This document shows, one piece after another, positions 44,707-56,932 of a DNA stretch of 64,000 nucleotides. Source of the stretch: Asterella californica (taxonomy: Eukaryota > Streptophyta > Marchantiopsida > Marchantiales > Aytoniaceae). Position 1 is the first letter of the stretch, and each line of letters opens with the position of its first letter. The stretch lies in contig JAYKYS010000001.1 in assembly GCA_036924285.1 (NCBI GenBank), positions 31,991,501-32,055,500 on the forward strand. The letters are read 5' to 3'. The notes beneath the pieces were generated by a model. That model saw only the letters and a list, made by a program, of their open reading frames with translations, ran no database searches and was not told where the DNA came from. The position numbers and the translations under genes are program-made.

Positions 44707-44789
44707 TTGTCCTCGATGTATATAGCGGAGATAGCCGATTAGATCTTTGCGTGGTATGGATTGCAGACAGGCGACTAACAATGGGACGA

Positions 44790-45670
44790 TGTAGCACCCG
44801 GTCTCCTGATCCTTGCACCCATGAAGGTGTATATCACGTAGTTGGGATATGAGGCTATCTGGAGTTAGAGGGACCTAACCGCCAGTTAGGAGGCGATTGT
44901 GATACACTTGTGGATGTGTATGAGATCGTTTGTGTTTTATGTGTATGTGTGATGTATCTCTGACAGTGATGTATGTTGTGTAGCGATGTGTATGCGCACG
45001 ACAGCTGTCACGTCAGTTTGGGCACCTCGGCTAGGTTGGCCGAGTGTGGAGTGGCGAATCCCGGTAAGGCCGTTAGTGCCGTTAGGACGTGTTGGTGGGA
45101 GAGTCCACTAGGGGTATACTTCGCAGGTAGGGCTTGGAGGTCTTAGTTCTTCAAGTTGAGCCTTCAAGCTCCTAGGTATGATGGATAGTCTAGTTGAGTA
45201 TAACCCGGATTCTCTTCGAGCATAGAGTGAGTTTGGCTTGACCGTTTGTGAGTAATCTTTGTTGCAGTGTTGGAGATGGTAATTTCTCTGTTCAGATTAT
45301 TGTGGTACACTTGTGGATGTGTATGAGATCGTTCGTGTTTATGTGTATGTTTGGTGTATCTCTCCGACAGCGATGTACGTTGTGTAGCGATGTGTATTCA
45401 CACGATATCTTCAAGTTGAGTCTTCAAGCTCCTGGCTATGGTGGATAGTCTTGGTGAGTGTAATCTAGATTCTCTGCGAGCACAGAGTGGATTTGGCTCG
45501 ACATTAGTGACTATTTAGTGCTTGTTGGCAGGTGGAGTGAGTACATACTGTTTATCATTGTGATACACTTGTGTATGTGTATGAGAACGTCGATGTGTTA
45601 TATGTATGTGTGATGTACTTCTGACAACAATTTATGTTGTGTAGTTATGTGTATGCGCACGACAGATATC
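44790..45670 (+). repeat. Gypsy 3 LTR with internal duplications
   Basis: The start TGTAGCACCCGG is typical of gypsy LTRs. A unit of about 100 bp (ATACACTTGTGGATGTGTAT, then TGATGTAT and GTTGTGTAGCGATGTGTAT) occurs at about 44900, 45303 and 45560. A second unit (CTTCAAGTTGAGCCTTCAAG) occurs near 45157 and 45410. The 3' boundary is approximate. Confidence 0.65.
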
Positions 45671-48200
45671 AGATTTAGCAAAAAAAAATCAAAAATTCCA
45701 CCACGAGAACAAAAGAAACTTGAGCTCAAATGGTAAAAAGAGTAGCTTTTGATATACAAGATTCTCCAACAGAACAGATTAAAAGAAGAGATATAACAAG
45801 AGATATATTTTAAACCATCAACAGAATAAAAAAACTTTGATTAAGATGATGTATACTGATATTATAGTTTGACAGTAATATCATAAGTTCACTGAATAGA
45901 GATAAAAAAGACTGAGAAAAAGAAGAAAAACTAAATAACTTCAATAACAGTAAAATCTTCAATGCAAATATGAACCGATACAAAAGATACGAAGCAACAG
46001 TTTCACTTATGACGCGCAAACAGTGAATGCATATGGTAAAAGAAAAAGCCAACAGGAAATGAAGGAGAAGAATGATCGCATATATAACCATTGGCCCCAC
46101 TTCTCCCAAAGAGAACATATGCTCCAGCAGAGGAAGTGAACATAGTGAGAGATCTAGAGATGGAATCGTTTCTCTTTTACTTTCGTATTGCAAAGTTTAC
46201 GGTTAGCTATGCAAATGCATAGCAGTAAGGAGCATGCAGTCTACACTCTCTAACTGTTGTTCTCATAATCGTTATATTCTTTAACTGGTGCAGATTAATT
46301 TACTCGTCACAATGAAACAAAAGAGAACTGTTAAATGACTAAACCTTTCCGATTTGAAATTTCTTCTGTTAAACTTTACCAATATTTGTATTGTGAGACA
46401 TGTCAGCCTATTCTTTGGACAGACAAAGATGATACACATACAATATCGTAGTTTCTAACGAAGATCAAACTCTTTAGTAAATGAAGTTTCTAAAGAATGC
46501 ATTTTTAGAGTTTGAAAACAATACCAACTGAGAAAAGACCCATCAGACCTCAGGTTGATGGAAGAGTATCTACTTGCCAACATGGAGGTGCAAGCTCTAA
46601 CCCCCTCACTTCTTTGATAGAAGGATGAGTAAAACTTTAGCTTGCGGTTGGGATTCAGTTCATGAATAACAAACAGAGAGTGCATTTTTCCTTTTGTGCT
46701 GAATATGATGTGTTCAGTGGAATAAACTTTATAAAAAATATCAATATTTAATATAAATCTTAAAAAAAATATTTGAGAATTTTCTGTTTCGCTGAATATG
46801 ATGTGTTCAGTGGAATAAACTCCATAACAAAAAGTATCAATATTTAATATAAGTCTTAAAAAAGATAGTTTGAGAAAGAAGAGTTCTCTCTTTGTCTCTA
46901 CGTTTCATCGGCTACTTTCTTGGTTGCGGCTGGAAGGTCTATAATAAATTTTCTCTTGTCATACTTTTTAGTTGTAATCGATTCTGATATTCCCGGTCAC
47001 TACTTAACAATTAGGGAATGTAAAGAAAAGTTAGGTGCCAACTTTAAGCCTCTACTCTTACTTCGCTTTGTCTCATTCCCCTGTGAATTATACATCTTTT
47101 CAAATATTTCATTTACTGCGCAGTTCGCAGTGGAGCTTTTGTCCCGCGGGCAGGAGGGGCACTTACACTTTGACTGAGGCAACAGAGGAGGAGGATTCGA
47201 GCCCGTGACCTCCATTTGCCAAGGATGGTGCGGGAAGAGTTCAGACGATGGGCGGAGATCGTCTTTTCCGGGTTGTCATTTCGATCTTGGCGGTCCTCCA
47301 GTCAGTCGTCAAACTTCACCAGACTGCCGCAAAGCGGTGGTCACGGACGGTCCTACCGTCCGTAATATATGGAAGATGTCGATGCATGATGACGCATGAT
47401 GTCGCTTTCAGATGACAAGATACTTGACATTTCTAGCTCCGGCAAGCAGATCGGCTACAGCTGACCGGGGCCTTTCATCAGATGCTGTTGCTTGGACATC
47501 CCGTCGAAGTCGACGGTAACGGTGGAGAACTGGCCCGTTATCGTGAGCAACCGCCATCTCACATCTGCTGACTTCATTTGACACTTCACAAGACGCTGTG
47601 GCGGCAGCGTGGCACGAGGCTGCACTACACGTCTGTGCGACGTGTTCGAAGAAAGAAATGCCCTTCAAAAGATATGAGAGGAATGGTCAACGTAACTTAC
47701 AGTCGCCCACTACTTGACGGTGAGAATGGATTCCTGCAGTGCCCAGCTTATAAATGGAAGTACTTGGTAGACCTGCCAGAGAACTTATTTAAATCGCAGT
47801 CTGCGGGGACAAGTCTCCGGTAACTTGTATGAAAAGTTTATTTTGTGAACTATATTCAGTACGACTCCTTAGTAAATCCGGTAGTCGCAATGCGAGAGAA
47901 GCCGGCAAACAGCCGGCAGACCCAAACTTAAAGTTTCGCCCGAGCGCTGATTCGGAGTTGGACTTTTACACATTTCTATTTGTTTTGGGTGTTTTCAGAT
48001 TCTTTATACATTAGTCCGTTTCCGCTAAAATTTTCTAGTCCAGGAAGAGTGCAGTATTCATAAGCTTGATTTATTACCTAATTAATCAATGTGTCAATCC
48101 AATTAATTCTTTCTTAATTCTGTTAGCACGCTACCGCATATATAGTCTCAGACGCGCAACTTTAATTGCTGGAAGACACAGACTTTGTACAAGGTAGCTC
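45670..48200. other. No gene recognised; local direct repeats
   Basis: 46699-46778 and 46791-46875 are direct repeats with a 92-bp period. 47150-47820 is less AT-rich and holds B-box-like GATTCGAGCCC (about 47193) and a 9-bp perfect hairpin at 47343-47351/47355-47363. Frames are short and unconvincing. Confidence 0.5.
46699..46875. repeat. Direct repeat, two copies, 92-bp period
   Basis: GCTGAATATGATGTGTTCAG opens both copies and TATCAATATTTAATATAA recurs near their ends. The copies differ by a few substitutions and small indels. Confidence 0.85.
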
Positions 48201-48204
48201 TTTC

Positions 48205-48305
48205 AAAAGGCTTCTCATATTATTCACCTCATGTACACTTAGATTTCATAATTTAGACCCTAACCCTTCTAATGGAAAAGGTTAGCCCATAAAGTAATGT
48301 GTAAA
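48205..48305 (+). repeat. Decayed copy of the multi-hairpin family
   Basis: TATTCACCTCATGTACACTT (48221-48240) matches the hairpin 1/hairpin 2 junction of copy B. CCCTAACCCTTC with AAAAGGTTAG further on is the third-hairpin core. Hairpin 2's second arm appears deleted. Confidence 0.5.
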
Positions 48306-48309
48306 CGAA

Positions 48310-49967
48310 ATGACGGTGTTTACTGAACCCGATCCCGGACTTAAATTAGTAGCAGCATCAGAGTCAGAGTTACACTTATCTGGATCTGTCGGTAACTCCG
48401 GGGTTACTTAATAGTTACTTAAAGAAAAAATACTAGTTATTTACAGGAAAAATACTAAATATTTATAGAAAATAATATTTTTTAAAAATTCATTATAATC
48501 CATTATATGTTTATCGGTAACATAAAACACAGTTAGATGTACAAGGCGGTGGGGAATGATATTCCCAAACTCAAACAGCAAGTTTGAGTTTGGAAACTAT
48601 CTGATTTAGTTATATGCTCAGTTAATTGAAGCCAGCTCAACAAGAAGGAATCGCATGGAGGCTATACTCAAGCGCATGTTCAATGTTCGTCAAATGTTCT
48701 AAAATTTGTCCAAATCTGGAGAATGGAATTTTGGCTTTGATATAGCCCACTCGTCATGAAAAAAGAAAAAAGTATAATAAAACAATGAAATAATAAAATG
48801 AGATAACGGTAGGTTCCAGACAGTACGATCGGCGTCACGGAATGTTATATGGTAAGGACGGCCGGACGGCCGCAAGGCCGATAGCTGAGGGACAGCAAGG
48901 GACTCTAATGTACGTCCTCTCATTTCGTGAGTTTAGGACCGTTAGCCTGCAAAAGCTAAGACTTTTGTCTGTCCTTGGGTCAGCATGGCGCGGCCCGCGA
49001 ATGGAGGTACTGTAGCTAGCTGGTTCGAGCAGCAAACGCTTTGAGTTAGCTCGAGAGGGCTTGCAAGCAGCAGCAGACTATCGCGTCGACGAGAATAAGG
49101 AGATAACGTCGTCGTCGGTGTCTGATGCCTGCGTTCTTTTGAAAATCAGTATTGGGAGGTGGGAACTGAGACATGTACCTCGCATAAGCCACGAGAACAG
49201 AGCACGATTGGGCCGGTAGCTGCGATAGCGGAGAAAGAGCAAGCAAAGTAGAGGGAAATTGAGCTAATTCGGGCAATTGACATCTTCTTTGTAATGATTT
49301 CCTGTTGAACACGTAGTCAAACTGTCAGAGTGATATCTGGGCATCTTTTTTATTCTTGGATTCTTGTTCTCCGGAGAAACGGATCGTGCTAAGAAGTTCG
49401 TGTTGATCTACGTGGTGTCGTGCCGAAAGCGCACAAAGACAGAGAGAGAGTGAGAGAGACCGCGCGAGCGCTGGTTTCTCAACTGCCTTAAAGAACGGCG
49501 CAAGGCGGAGTAGAGGTTGGACTAACCGCAATCTTCTTTCTTCCGTGCTCGATGACCGTGCGTCTTTGTTCGATCATAGCTCGATAGAGTTTCATGTCTC
49601 ACGGACTCTCACCTCCATGGCGAATGACTGGAGCTGTACTTGTTGTCGAGTATAGTCTTTTAGTCCAAATCTTTGCCTTTAGTCATAACTGTCGTTCTAC
49701 CGAGAGTGCACCCCGGGTTTGCGGCACCACTGATGAGAAATTTAGCCTAATGCGTTTCTTGCCACCTCTTTGGAGTGTCAATTCTCCCGTTGAATGATCT
49801 CTGACGTGCGATAGGCAGGGTAGTCGTTCAAGTTTGTCTTCAGCGTCCGATTCTCCATCTCGATCGCTGGGTTTACATCCTTGTTTGAGAAAGCTGATTG
49901 TTGTTTTAAGGGTCGGCAGAGTTGGAGAAGCTACTATTTCTCTTGCTGATATTTCGTCCTGACCAAG
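48310..49967. other. No gene recognised; upstream region of the 49968 gene
   Basis: Contains only short frames on the minus strand. The last 400 bp before 49968 are less AT-rich and pyrimidine-containing and are the likely promoter and 5' untranslated region. No convincing TATA position could be assigned. Confidence 0.4.
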
Positions 49968-51295
49968 ATGCAGCGCTCTCACAGCATGCACGTGAATCTT
50001 TCTGTCGAGGACTTGGAGGCGATGTCCTCGTCTTCAGCCTTGGGGGTCACAGCTGCGAATGGAAGAACGAATGGGACGACTATTCCTCGAAGCGCAAGTG
50101 TGGGTGTCCCTAGAAGCGCAAGCGCTGTGACCATACTTGATATACTAGATCCAAGGTCGTACCCCGTGGAGAAGGGAAAAAGAGCTTCAAGGTTTCAGTC
50201 AGAAAACTGCGTCCATCTGATACCATTCGTAGTACTACTCTGCTATTTCTTTCTCTGGATCGGGTCCTCAGGTGCGTAACTCCATATCCTTTTATGTCAG
50301 TCGTAAATCGTTTGTTCAGTTGTTGGAGTTGTGTTTGTTTGGAATGTGTGTACGTATTTCTCCGGACTGTCTGACATGTATGAAGCTATCATGCCGGTTT
50401 GACATCCGCCTGATGTTACGGTTTTCTGGAGGAATGAAGCAGCGGGTGCAGCTGTTCAGGAATCTAAAGCGATTGATTTCGTGAATACCTTTTTAGATTG
50501 CGGAATGAGTACATCTAGACATCAAGAGCTCTAGAACAGAGACAGTTTATTCTCTTCTAAGTGCTCACAAACTCTTTACTGACGGTTATCTTTCTGTCAC
50601 CCAGAACGTTGTGTGGTTATAGCTTGGCTGAAGAGTGGGCGTACTACCCAGATAAATACTGGAGTACTTAATAGCCGCTAATAATTTGTCTTTTATGCCT
50701 TGCAGGTTGGAATGGGATTCAATCTAGATGGCCGGTAGTGTAAAAGAAATAGGACTCTTCTTTCTAGACTGCAGTTTACCTGTATGTGAGCAGCCATGGA
50801 TGACTCGTCTACGATCTTGCAGAAGTACCGGTAGCTGGAGATGACCCCGCAGGAAGAGCAGTGTCACACACAAGAGTGCCTGTGGACTTTGGACCATCAG
50901 GTGACAAATCCTCGCTCATACGCTGAGAATTTAGAATAGCCTTCATTCGTTATCGTACATCGTACATCGGCAGATCGGAATCCTGATCCAAGCTCCAGCT
51001 TGTCATGGTCTGTGGAATGGCAACAGGTGCACAGGTTCATTTTCACCTTGGCAAAAAAGGATACGTGGTTGGACTGCAGAATAATACGTTAAATCACGAA
51101 TCCATTGACTAGCACACTTGCTTACTCGATGGACCACCAGTTTGAGCAGTTTTAACCAAGCGAAGACTAGTTGTACCTATTGTACTCACTACTCTTCTAC
51201 TCTTGAACTCGAAGGATCGCCAGTAATCTGGGAAATGGCCGTTATCAGGTCTACATTAACATCTTATTCGAGGAACCCGTGTTTCCGGAAGCTTT
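49968..51295 (+). CDS. Unrecognised multi-exon gene: Ser-rich, probable single-pass membrane protein (5' part)
   Basis: Exons that join in phase with GT-AG borders: 49968-50271, 50823-50900, 50974-51026 and 51249-51295 (last end uncertain). The ATG at 49968 opens exon 1: MQRSHSMHVNLSVEDLEAMS, then two IPRSASVG/VPRSASAV-type repeats, a Lys/Arg patch (EKGKRASRF) and a hydrophobic segment at about residues 83-99 (LIPFVVLLCYFFLWIG) suited to a type II signal anchor. Later exons read VPVAGDDPAGRAV, NPDPSSSLSWSVEWQQ and VYINILFEEPVFPEA. No domain recognised. Topology would fit a Golgi enzyme or a receptor-like protein. The 3' end is not resolved. Confidence 0.5.
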
Positions 51296-51299
51296 GTAG

Positions 51300-52016
51300 G
51301 TCTCAGCGTTTAAGCAAGACGGATGTTAGTGAAGGAGACAGGAGGCTGTACATATGGTCAACCTGCGCAAAGCGTATACTTTGGACCTGAGTTATCTTAC
51401 GGCCGGATTCAACCGGCCAGTTCCACCAATTTAGATTATCGAGATCTCGTTGTCCTTTGTCTTGAAGGATACTAGATCGTGTAGCCTATGATGGGTCCAT
51501 CTTTACATTTAGTTTCTGGAACCCGCTTGAGCTTTGTAGGCCTTAGTGATAATGCAGCGAACGATGATCATGTAAGATGATTGGAATCGTTAAATTCTGT
51601 TCCCACCTAAAAGGCTACACCTGGATAAAAGCGGCTTGTTTCACTTATCGGATCTTCTGTATAGACAGACATCCCTTCGGAGTATGAGTAGGAGCCAGAA
51701 AGAGTCGCAGGCTTGGGAAACCTACGTTTACTTGGTACTTGGTGTGTATGCAGTCTCGGAACCCACATTCTTTACTGTAGACCAAATAGATTGTTCGGAT
51801 TGTGAATCTCCACGAAATTCACAGCCTACATTCTGGATTCACCAGTGAAATGTATACGTCGAGGTTGGAGCGTACGTGTAACGATCACTTACTTCACATA
51901 TCTTGAAGTGACACTTATCTTCGTACTTCTATAGAACAATTGCACTTTCTACTCGTACTTCTATAGAACAATTGCATTTTCTACTCGATAGTGGATACCT
52001 TGATATAAACCGAAGA
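51300..52016. other. Possible downstream exons of the preceding gene; short tandem repeat
   Basis: A segment at 51513-51540 repeats the end of the fourth exon (GGAACCCG...GCTTTGTAGG), and GAG TCG CAG then GCTTGGGAAACC at about 51710 could be another exon. None joins with confidence. 51920-51951 and 51953-51985 form a 32-bp tandem repeat. Confidence 0.35.
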
Positions 52017-52300
52017 TTGGTAGCTGAGATGGTTGAGTCCTAGACCTCTAAGCGTCTCGTTCAAACCCTCTTGCTCTCGGTTGGAGGTGCAACAAAGTCG
52101 CTGTCGTCTGAAACTGATCTAGCTCCGCTGTGGGTAACACTGATCCGGGTACACTGTGGTTATCCACACAAAGGACAGTCCGTTTATCCCATTGGACTAA
52201 GATAAACCGTTTACCATAAAGTGGACTCCTCTTGGGTAGTAGATATCTTGATCGTTTTCTTGAAGACGGCACAAAGTTACACCATCCTAAACTTGTCTTA
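52017..52300 (+). repeat. tRNA-derived SINE-like element
   Basis: TTGGTAGCTGAGATGG has a pol III A-box pattern. About 32 nt later CGTTCAAACCC fits a B box. The spacing and order match a tRNA-related SINE head, followed by about 230 bp of unrelated body. No poly(A) tail or target duplication was identified, and the tRNA of origin is not clear. Confidence 0.35.
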
Positions 52301-55300
52301 TGTATCTAACCAGTCAGAACCCAAAGTCACAATCTCGCACAATAGAAACTAGATAGATTTTCTGTAAAACCAATGCATTGCCTAAAACAGTAATTCGGAA
52401 TTAAAATCTTTTTCATTAAAGCACGAGTATGACTCTTTAAATGTTTTTTTTTTTTGGATCACCAGCTTTACAAGTTATGATTCATCATGTAACAAACTTA
52501 ACAAACTACTGAGTATTGAAAGAGAAATGTTAAAATAAAGATTTTGGTGTTTTCTGGAACAAAAAGGAATATCTTATTCAGACTCAGAAAACATAGGGAG
52601 GAAAAAAAGGATATTATCTTTTATGCTTTAATTATGATACTTGGGGTTTAAAAACTTTTTAATTAACTTTCTCAATAGTCATTCTTAACCTTCTCGAACC
52701 TTCTAACTTTTAACCTTCTCAAAACTTTATTTCTCAACAAGAATTTTCCTATCCACAACGTCGCTCTTAAGCAACATAAAGTTTCCGATCCACAAAGAAA
52801 CTTTGTATGGAGAATTTGTTCGATATTTGAAGATCAAATATATAAACATTGGTTCAACTGATAATAAATTAGATCATTTCAATGAATTAACAGTTCATCA
52901 CTGAATTTTCAACTACGTATTGTATGATACATACGTGAAGGTTGTCCAAGTATACATTGGATATATGGCTGTGGTGAAAGTTTGAGAAACACTCACTTGT
53001 GTATATTTTCACAATATACACATACGTTACACACGAACTTCAGAGTTCGTGATGTCACTCAACCTCGGGAAACCCAACTCTTCATAGCTGGTTGCAATGT
53101 ACGAGAAAAACCCTTCAAGATGCTATTCAAACCTCCCTAAATTGACCTCCCTAGCACAAGTTATGCCTTTCCAAAAGTTACTAGAATCCGTATAAAGTAA
53201 AAACGTATGGAACACTTCTTCGCAATATTTTCCCAATTTGATTAAACTTAGATCTGAATAGCTACCCTAAAATGCCCTCCTCACGAGCTTTCAAACTTTC
53301 AAACTTTCAAACTTTCAGTCTCTACTGAAATAATTTTCAACAAGACTAATTTCATGTCAAATTGACTATCTTACAAAATGTTACGGCCTTCCGAAGGTAC
53401 CTGACTCCTCTCAACTCTAAAACTTGATGGGGAAGTGAAACTGACAAGAATGGTTCCCTGTAAACTTTGCACCACTGAACTTGCTAAAAACCAACTTGGT
53501 TTTTCTCAACTCGAACCAAGCCACCAACTCCTGAAAGCTGTGGTAAACTGAAACGTGCGAGAACACTTCCCTGTGAAATTTTTAACCCAAACACAACAAT
53601 TGATTTGATCCAACATAGACTAAATTTCACGACAAAGTTTTGATAGTCTTTTGACGTGAAAAATTCCATTGTCCTTAGACGCTAATCTTTTATACTCCTC
53701 GGCAACATCTTATCTAGATTAAAGCGTCCTTGTCTGGAGCAACCAAGTGAGGGCATGCATGCCGTCAAGTGCATTGCATGCAATCAGCCACCTCAACTCT
53801 AAATATGTAAAGATATTATCTCTTCGGACGAAGCATAACAATGTCATGTCTTGGACCAGCCCATGGTTGAAAGGGAGAGTTGGAAGGCAAATTTTCCTCA
53901 ACATGCTTACAATGCAAATATGAAGACTTCACTGGATAGAGCCCGCTGAGATAATCTAAATTCCTTTTCGGATCGATGTGAAAAAAGCTACAAGAAAAAT
54001 GTTATAAGCGTCGGAGGTTTAAAGTTTCGACCATCATGGATGCTAACGTGGCAGCAAGCATTCTGACATGGACATCACGAATGCCGACTAGATCAAAAGG
54101 ATGAGGTGGTGACAACAGCTGATAATGTCAACTGTTGACATGCAAATGAGGTAACCTCAGTCTAAAATATCATTTGGACTTATAGAGTTTTAAAATTCAT
54201 GAAATTGCTAGAAAGAGTCAAAGCTGCTGGATCAGTTCTCAATTCATTGTACATTCAAAGCTTCTAATTGGATTTTTGCACAGCAAGTGGCCATTCGTAT
54301 TGCAAGAGAATGATAGAAATATCATGTGTTCACGGATTGATTTCATTCTTCGGTGAACAAACAAATAAGATGATAATTTTGGTAGTCAACGACAGCAACA
54401 TCAAGTACTCCACTTGACTTTGCTAAGCAAAGAAAGCTTCTGACACTCCATTTGGCTTACCTTGTGCACATTCATTCGATTTGACTTGACCTTCAATCAA
54501 TCGAGCATATATTTGTAATCCTTAGGTGAGCCGTGGACACATAGTGAACATACGTCATAAGAGGGATTCATGAAGTGACGGTGTCGCACTACTTGACGAT
54601 TACATGCTACACTTCTACTCTAACACTTGAGTTTACTAGTTCTAGAAGTTAGCTTAAATATTACTTCTAGTTTCTTATGCATATGTTTGACATCTTTGCA
54701 CATGATGTTAACACTATTATGTTATATATTTTGAGTCCTAATAGATTGATAGTATGTTATTTATCTTGTTCAAGCACTCGTACGTTTGTGCAAGTGATTT
54801 CATATTTATTTATATTATTTGAAGTACATAAATTTAAGTTTATCATGTGGATAGAGTTTAAGCTCATGGGTTGCGCTTACATGTAGTCCATGTATGCTTC
54901 CTAGCTTGTTTAAGTTATTTTTTAAAGTTACATGTCAATTTACATGCCTTCGCAAGAAGTTCAAGATTTACGTTGGCACGTTAGAGGCTTGATATGTAAC
55001 CAATATGTGAAGTTAAGTTAACAATTGGATTGCACAAAAAGACAGGGAAGTGAAGCTATGAGTTCCCATTGATCCACTTTTATTTTTTGTAGAACTTTAA
55101 ACTTGGAAGCAGGGGTCTTAAGGGCAGTTTGAGTTTTTGGTAAGGGCATTCAAAGATCTAAGAGTACAGGGTGAGAGAGCTCGTTGTGTGAGTCGCTATC
55201 AATCAATTTTTGATCGATTTAGAGCAATAAAGAGGGAGTTATGCCAATTTGAAGTTCAGATTGGGCTAGAAGTACATCACAATTATTGATTTTGAGGTTT

Positions 55301-55441
55301 TGGATGTCATTTGTAGAAGAATAAAGATGATAGATTCAAACCTTCGTGGTTGCTTTCAGTGATTGTCAAAAGAATTTCATGTCATTTGAGTGGATGAATA
55401 AATCAGAGCGATCGCTGAAGTAGAAGAGATCTAAAAAGCTC
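52300..55441. other. No gene recognised; AT-rich
   Basis: Contains two adjacent perfect hairpins at 52998-53007/53013-53022 and 53032-53039/53044-53051 that resemble the paired hairpins of the multi-hairpin family. It also holds an octamer repeat (CTTTCAAA)n at 53288-53317. Other frames are short. Confidence 0.5.
52998..53051 (+). repeat. Two adjacent hairpins, possible multi-hairpin family member
   Basis: The first stem is 10 bp around a 5-nt loop. The second is 8 bp with loop TCAG, close to the TTCAGAA tip of hairpin 2 in copy B. The third hairpin of the family is not recognisable downstream, so membership is tentative. Confidence 0.4.
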
Positions 55442-56120
55442 TCAATCTAGAGCAGCAACTTCCAAGCTCGAGATCAGAGAACCATGTACAACCAGCAAGT
55501 CAAATTTCGCAGGGTTGTTCAACATATTGCAAACCTCCTTCATCCTCCCAATCGCATCCACTTTGTTCGGATCTGGCTTCCGACCAAACGATCCACACAA
55601 ATGGTCAACAATCAAGACTTCTCTAACCTCAAATGTAGATTTCGCACCTGACAGCGTAAGTTGAACTTCCTCAAGTCGAGATAGGATCTTCTCACAGTCT
55701 GTGATGTGATCGGTGACAAATCGTCGACACCTCCTCTGATCTAATGCTTCATCGTTCTCATCCTCTACACATCTCTTGATGGGGATGTCATCCAAGAACG
55801 ACATCGTCTTTTCAAGGATGAAGTCCCTTAGAACCCTATTAATCTCATTCATCATATGTGCTACCGAGTTGATAGCTCCCTACTGTAAGGTACACATCTT
55901 AACCAACCCCAAAGGTGTTCTCATTGTCGTGAAGCTTATACTCTCCTCCGCTGAACTGATGATACCCTGAGTAAAGATCTCTCATTGAGTAAATAGCTCT
56001 TTCTGCAAACGCTTCAGCAAATTCATCCACAATCGGTCCCACCTCAGCATTTTTGATTGTTACTGCGTTCACCGGTTGCATGTCTTGGATGAACCGCAGC
56101 GACCCATTCTTCTTAGGCAC
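55442..56120 (-). pseudogene. Gypsy 2 reverse transcriptase, truncated
   Basis: RFIQDMQPVNAVTIKNAEVG and RAIYSMRDLYSGYHQF mark the RT fingers (normally D-L-x-S-G-Y-x-Q). After a break, MMNEINRVLRDFILEK and the palm box SFLDDIPIKRC contain the FLDD catalytic pair (near 55785). The frame continues LTLSGAKSTFEVREVLIVDH and GRKPDPNKVDAIGRMKE, then departs from the expected RRFLG block and stops at 55442. The fingers-to-palm segment between about 55855 and 55960 is scrambled. Confidence 0.85.
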
Positions 56121-56150
56121 TGTAAACCATCTGCTCGAATACGGTGCAAA

Positions 56151-56932
56151 CTACAGCTCCAAGATCTTCATCCGCATCTTCTCCTTCCGCAACTTCACTA
56201 GTTTAGACAAGTGAGCCCGCGGTATTGGAATTGGTATTAGGTTCCATGGCACATGCGGTACCGTGAAAATCACCATCGGAGTAACAATGTACGGATCTAC
56301 ACACCCAATCTCATGTGGCTCAAAAGCAAATGCTTTCTCATGTCGTGAAAGCATCTCCTTGAAGCACATCCTCTCTTCTAGTAGAAGAGAACATCAGATC
56401 CAATCTTCAGCTCTTCAAGGGTCTTCTCCGTGAACCTGTGTCCTATCATTGCAAGATCTCTCAAACTCTTCTCTCTTGAAGCTCGATCCATCTGTTGGTT
56501 AATGTCTTCTGGCAAAGGGCCGTCGACTGGCTTTATCTTCTTATCCATCGTCTTGTACTTCGTCTCAACTCGAACCTCAGGTACACGGAATGATTCGATC
56601 ACCGAGTAGGCCTCTCTTGAATGAATCTACACACCCTTATCCATATCCTCCCATCCAATAGACATGATCTCTCGCAAAGGATTCTCCAACCCATCCTCTT
56701 CATAAACACCAGAAATCCATTCATCCCCTCCTAGCTTACCCAGCTCTTTCAACACCAACTCAACATCACGCAAATGTTTTTGTTCTTTTCTTCTCAACTC
56801 TTCTACCTTCTTGTAAATAGCAATCTCACACTCTGAAAACCCAACAAACCTTGCACAAAAGACACTATCTCCATCGAGCGAGAGTACCTTCTCCTGCGCA
56901 CCACCACAATCCCGCTCTATAGTGGTACTCAA
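56151..56932 (-). pseudogene. Gypsy 2 pre-RT linker region
   Basis: Three short minus frames (56932-56627, 56602-56378, 56369-56151) read as one original sequence. Landmarks are GSDVLFY-like sequence, CFKEMLSRHEKAFAFEPHEI and IFTVPHVPWNLIPIPIPRAH, the lead-in to RT in this lineage. In-frame stops separate them. Confidence 0.75.

Larger units (their letters stand above)
43290..45670 (+). mobile_element. Ty3/gypsy remnant (gypsy 3) with PHD-finger-like 3' end and LTR
   Basis: On the + strand: RT (43320-44045), broken RNase H (about 44050-44380), a junction that deletes integrase, a PHD-finger-like segment (44585-44706) and an LTR beginning TGTAGCACCCGG at 44790 after a short purine stretch. 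No 5' LTR or gag was found. The order and RT motifs place it in gypsy. Confidence 0.8.

Noticed and set aside
50706..50734. A small exon (GTTGGAATGGG...) between exons 1 and 2 of the 49968 gene
   Set aside because: It has good borders but its phase cannot be joined to the next exon without a stop. Skipping it gives an open frame.
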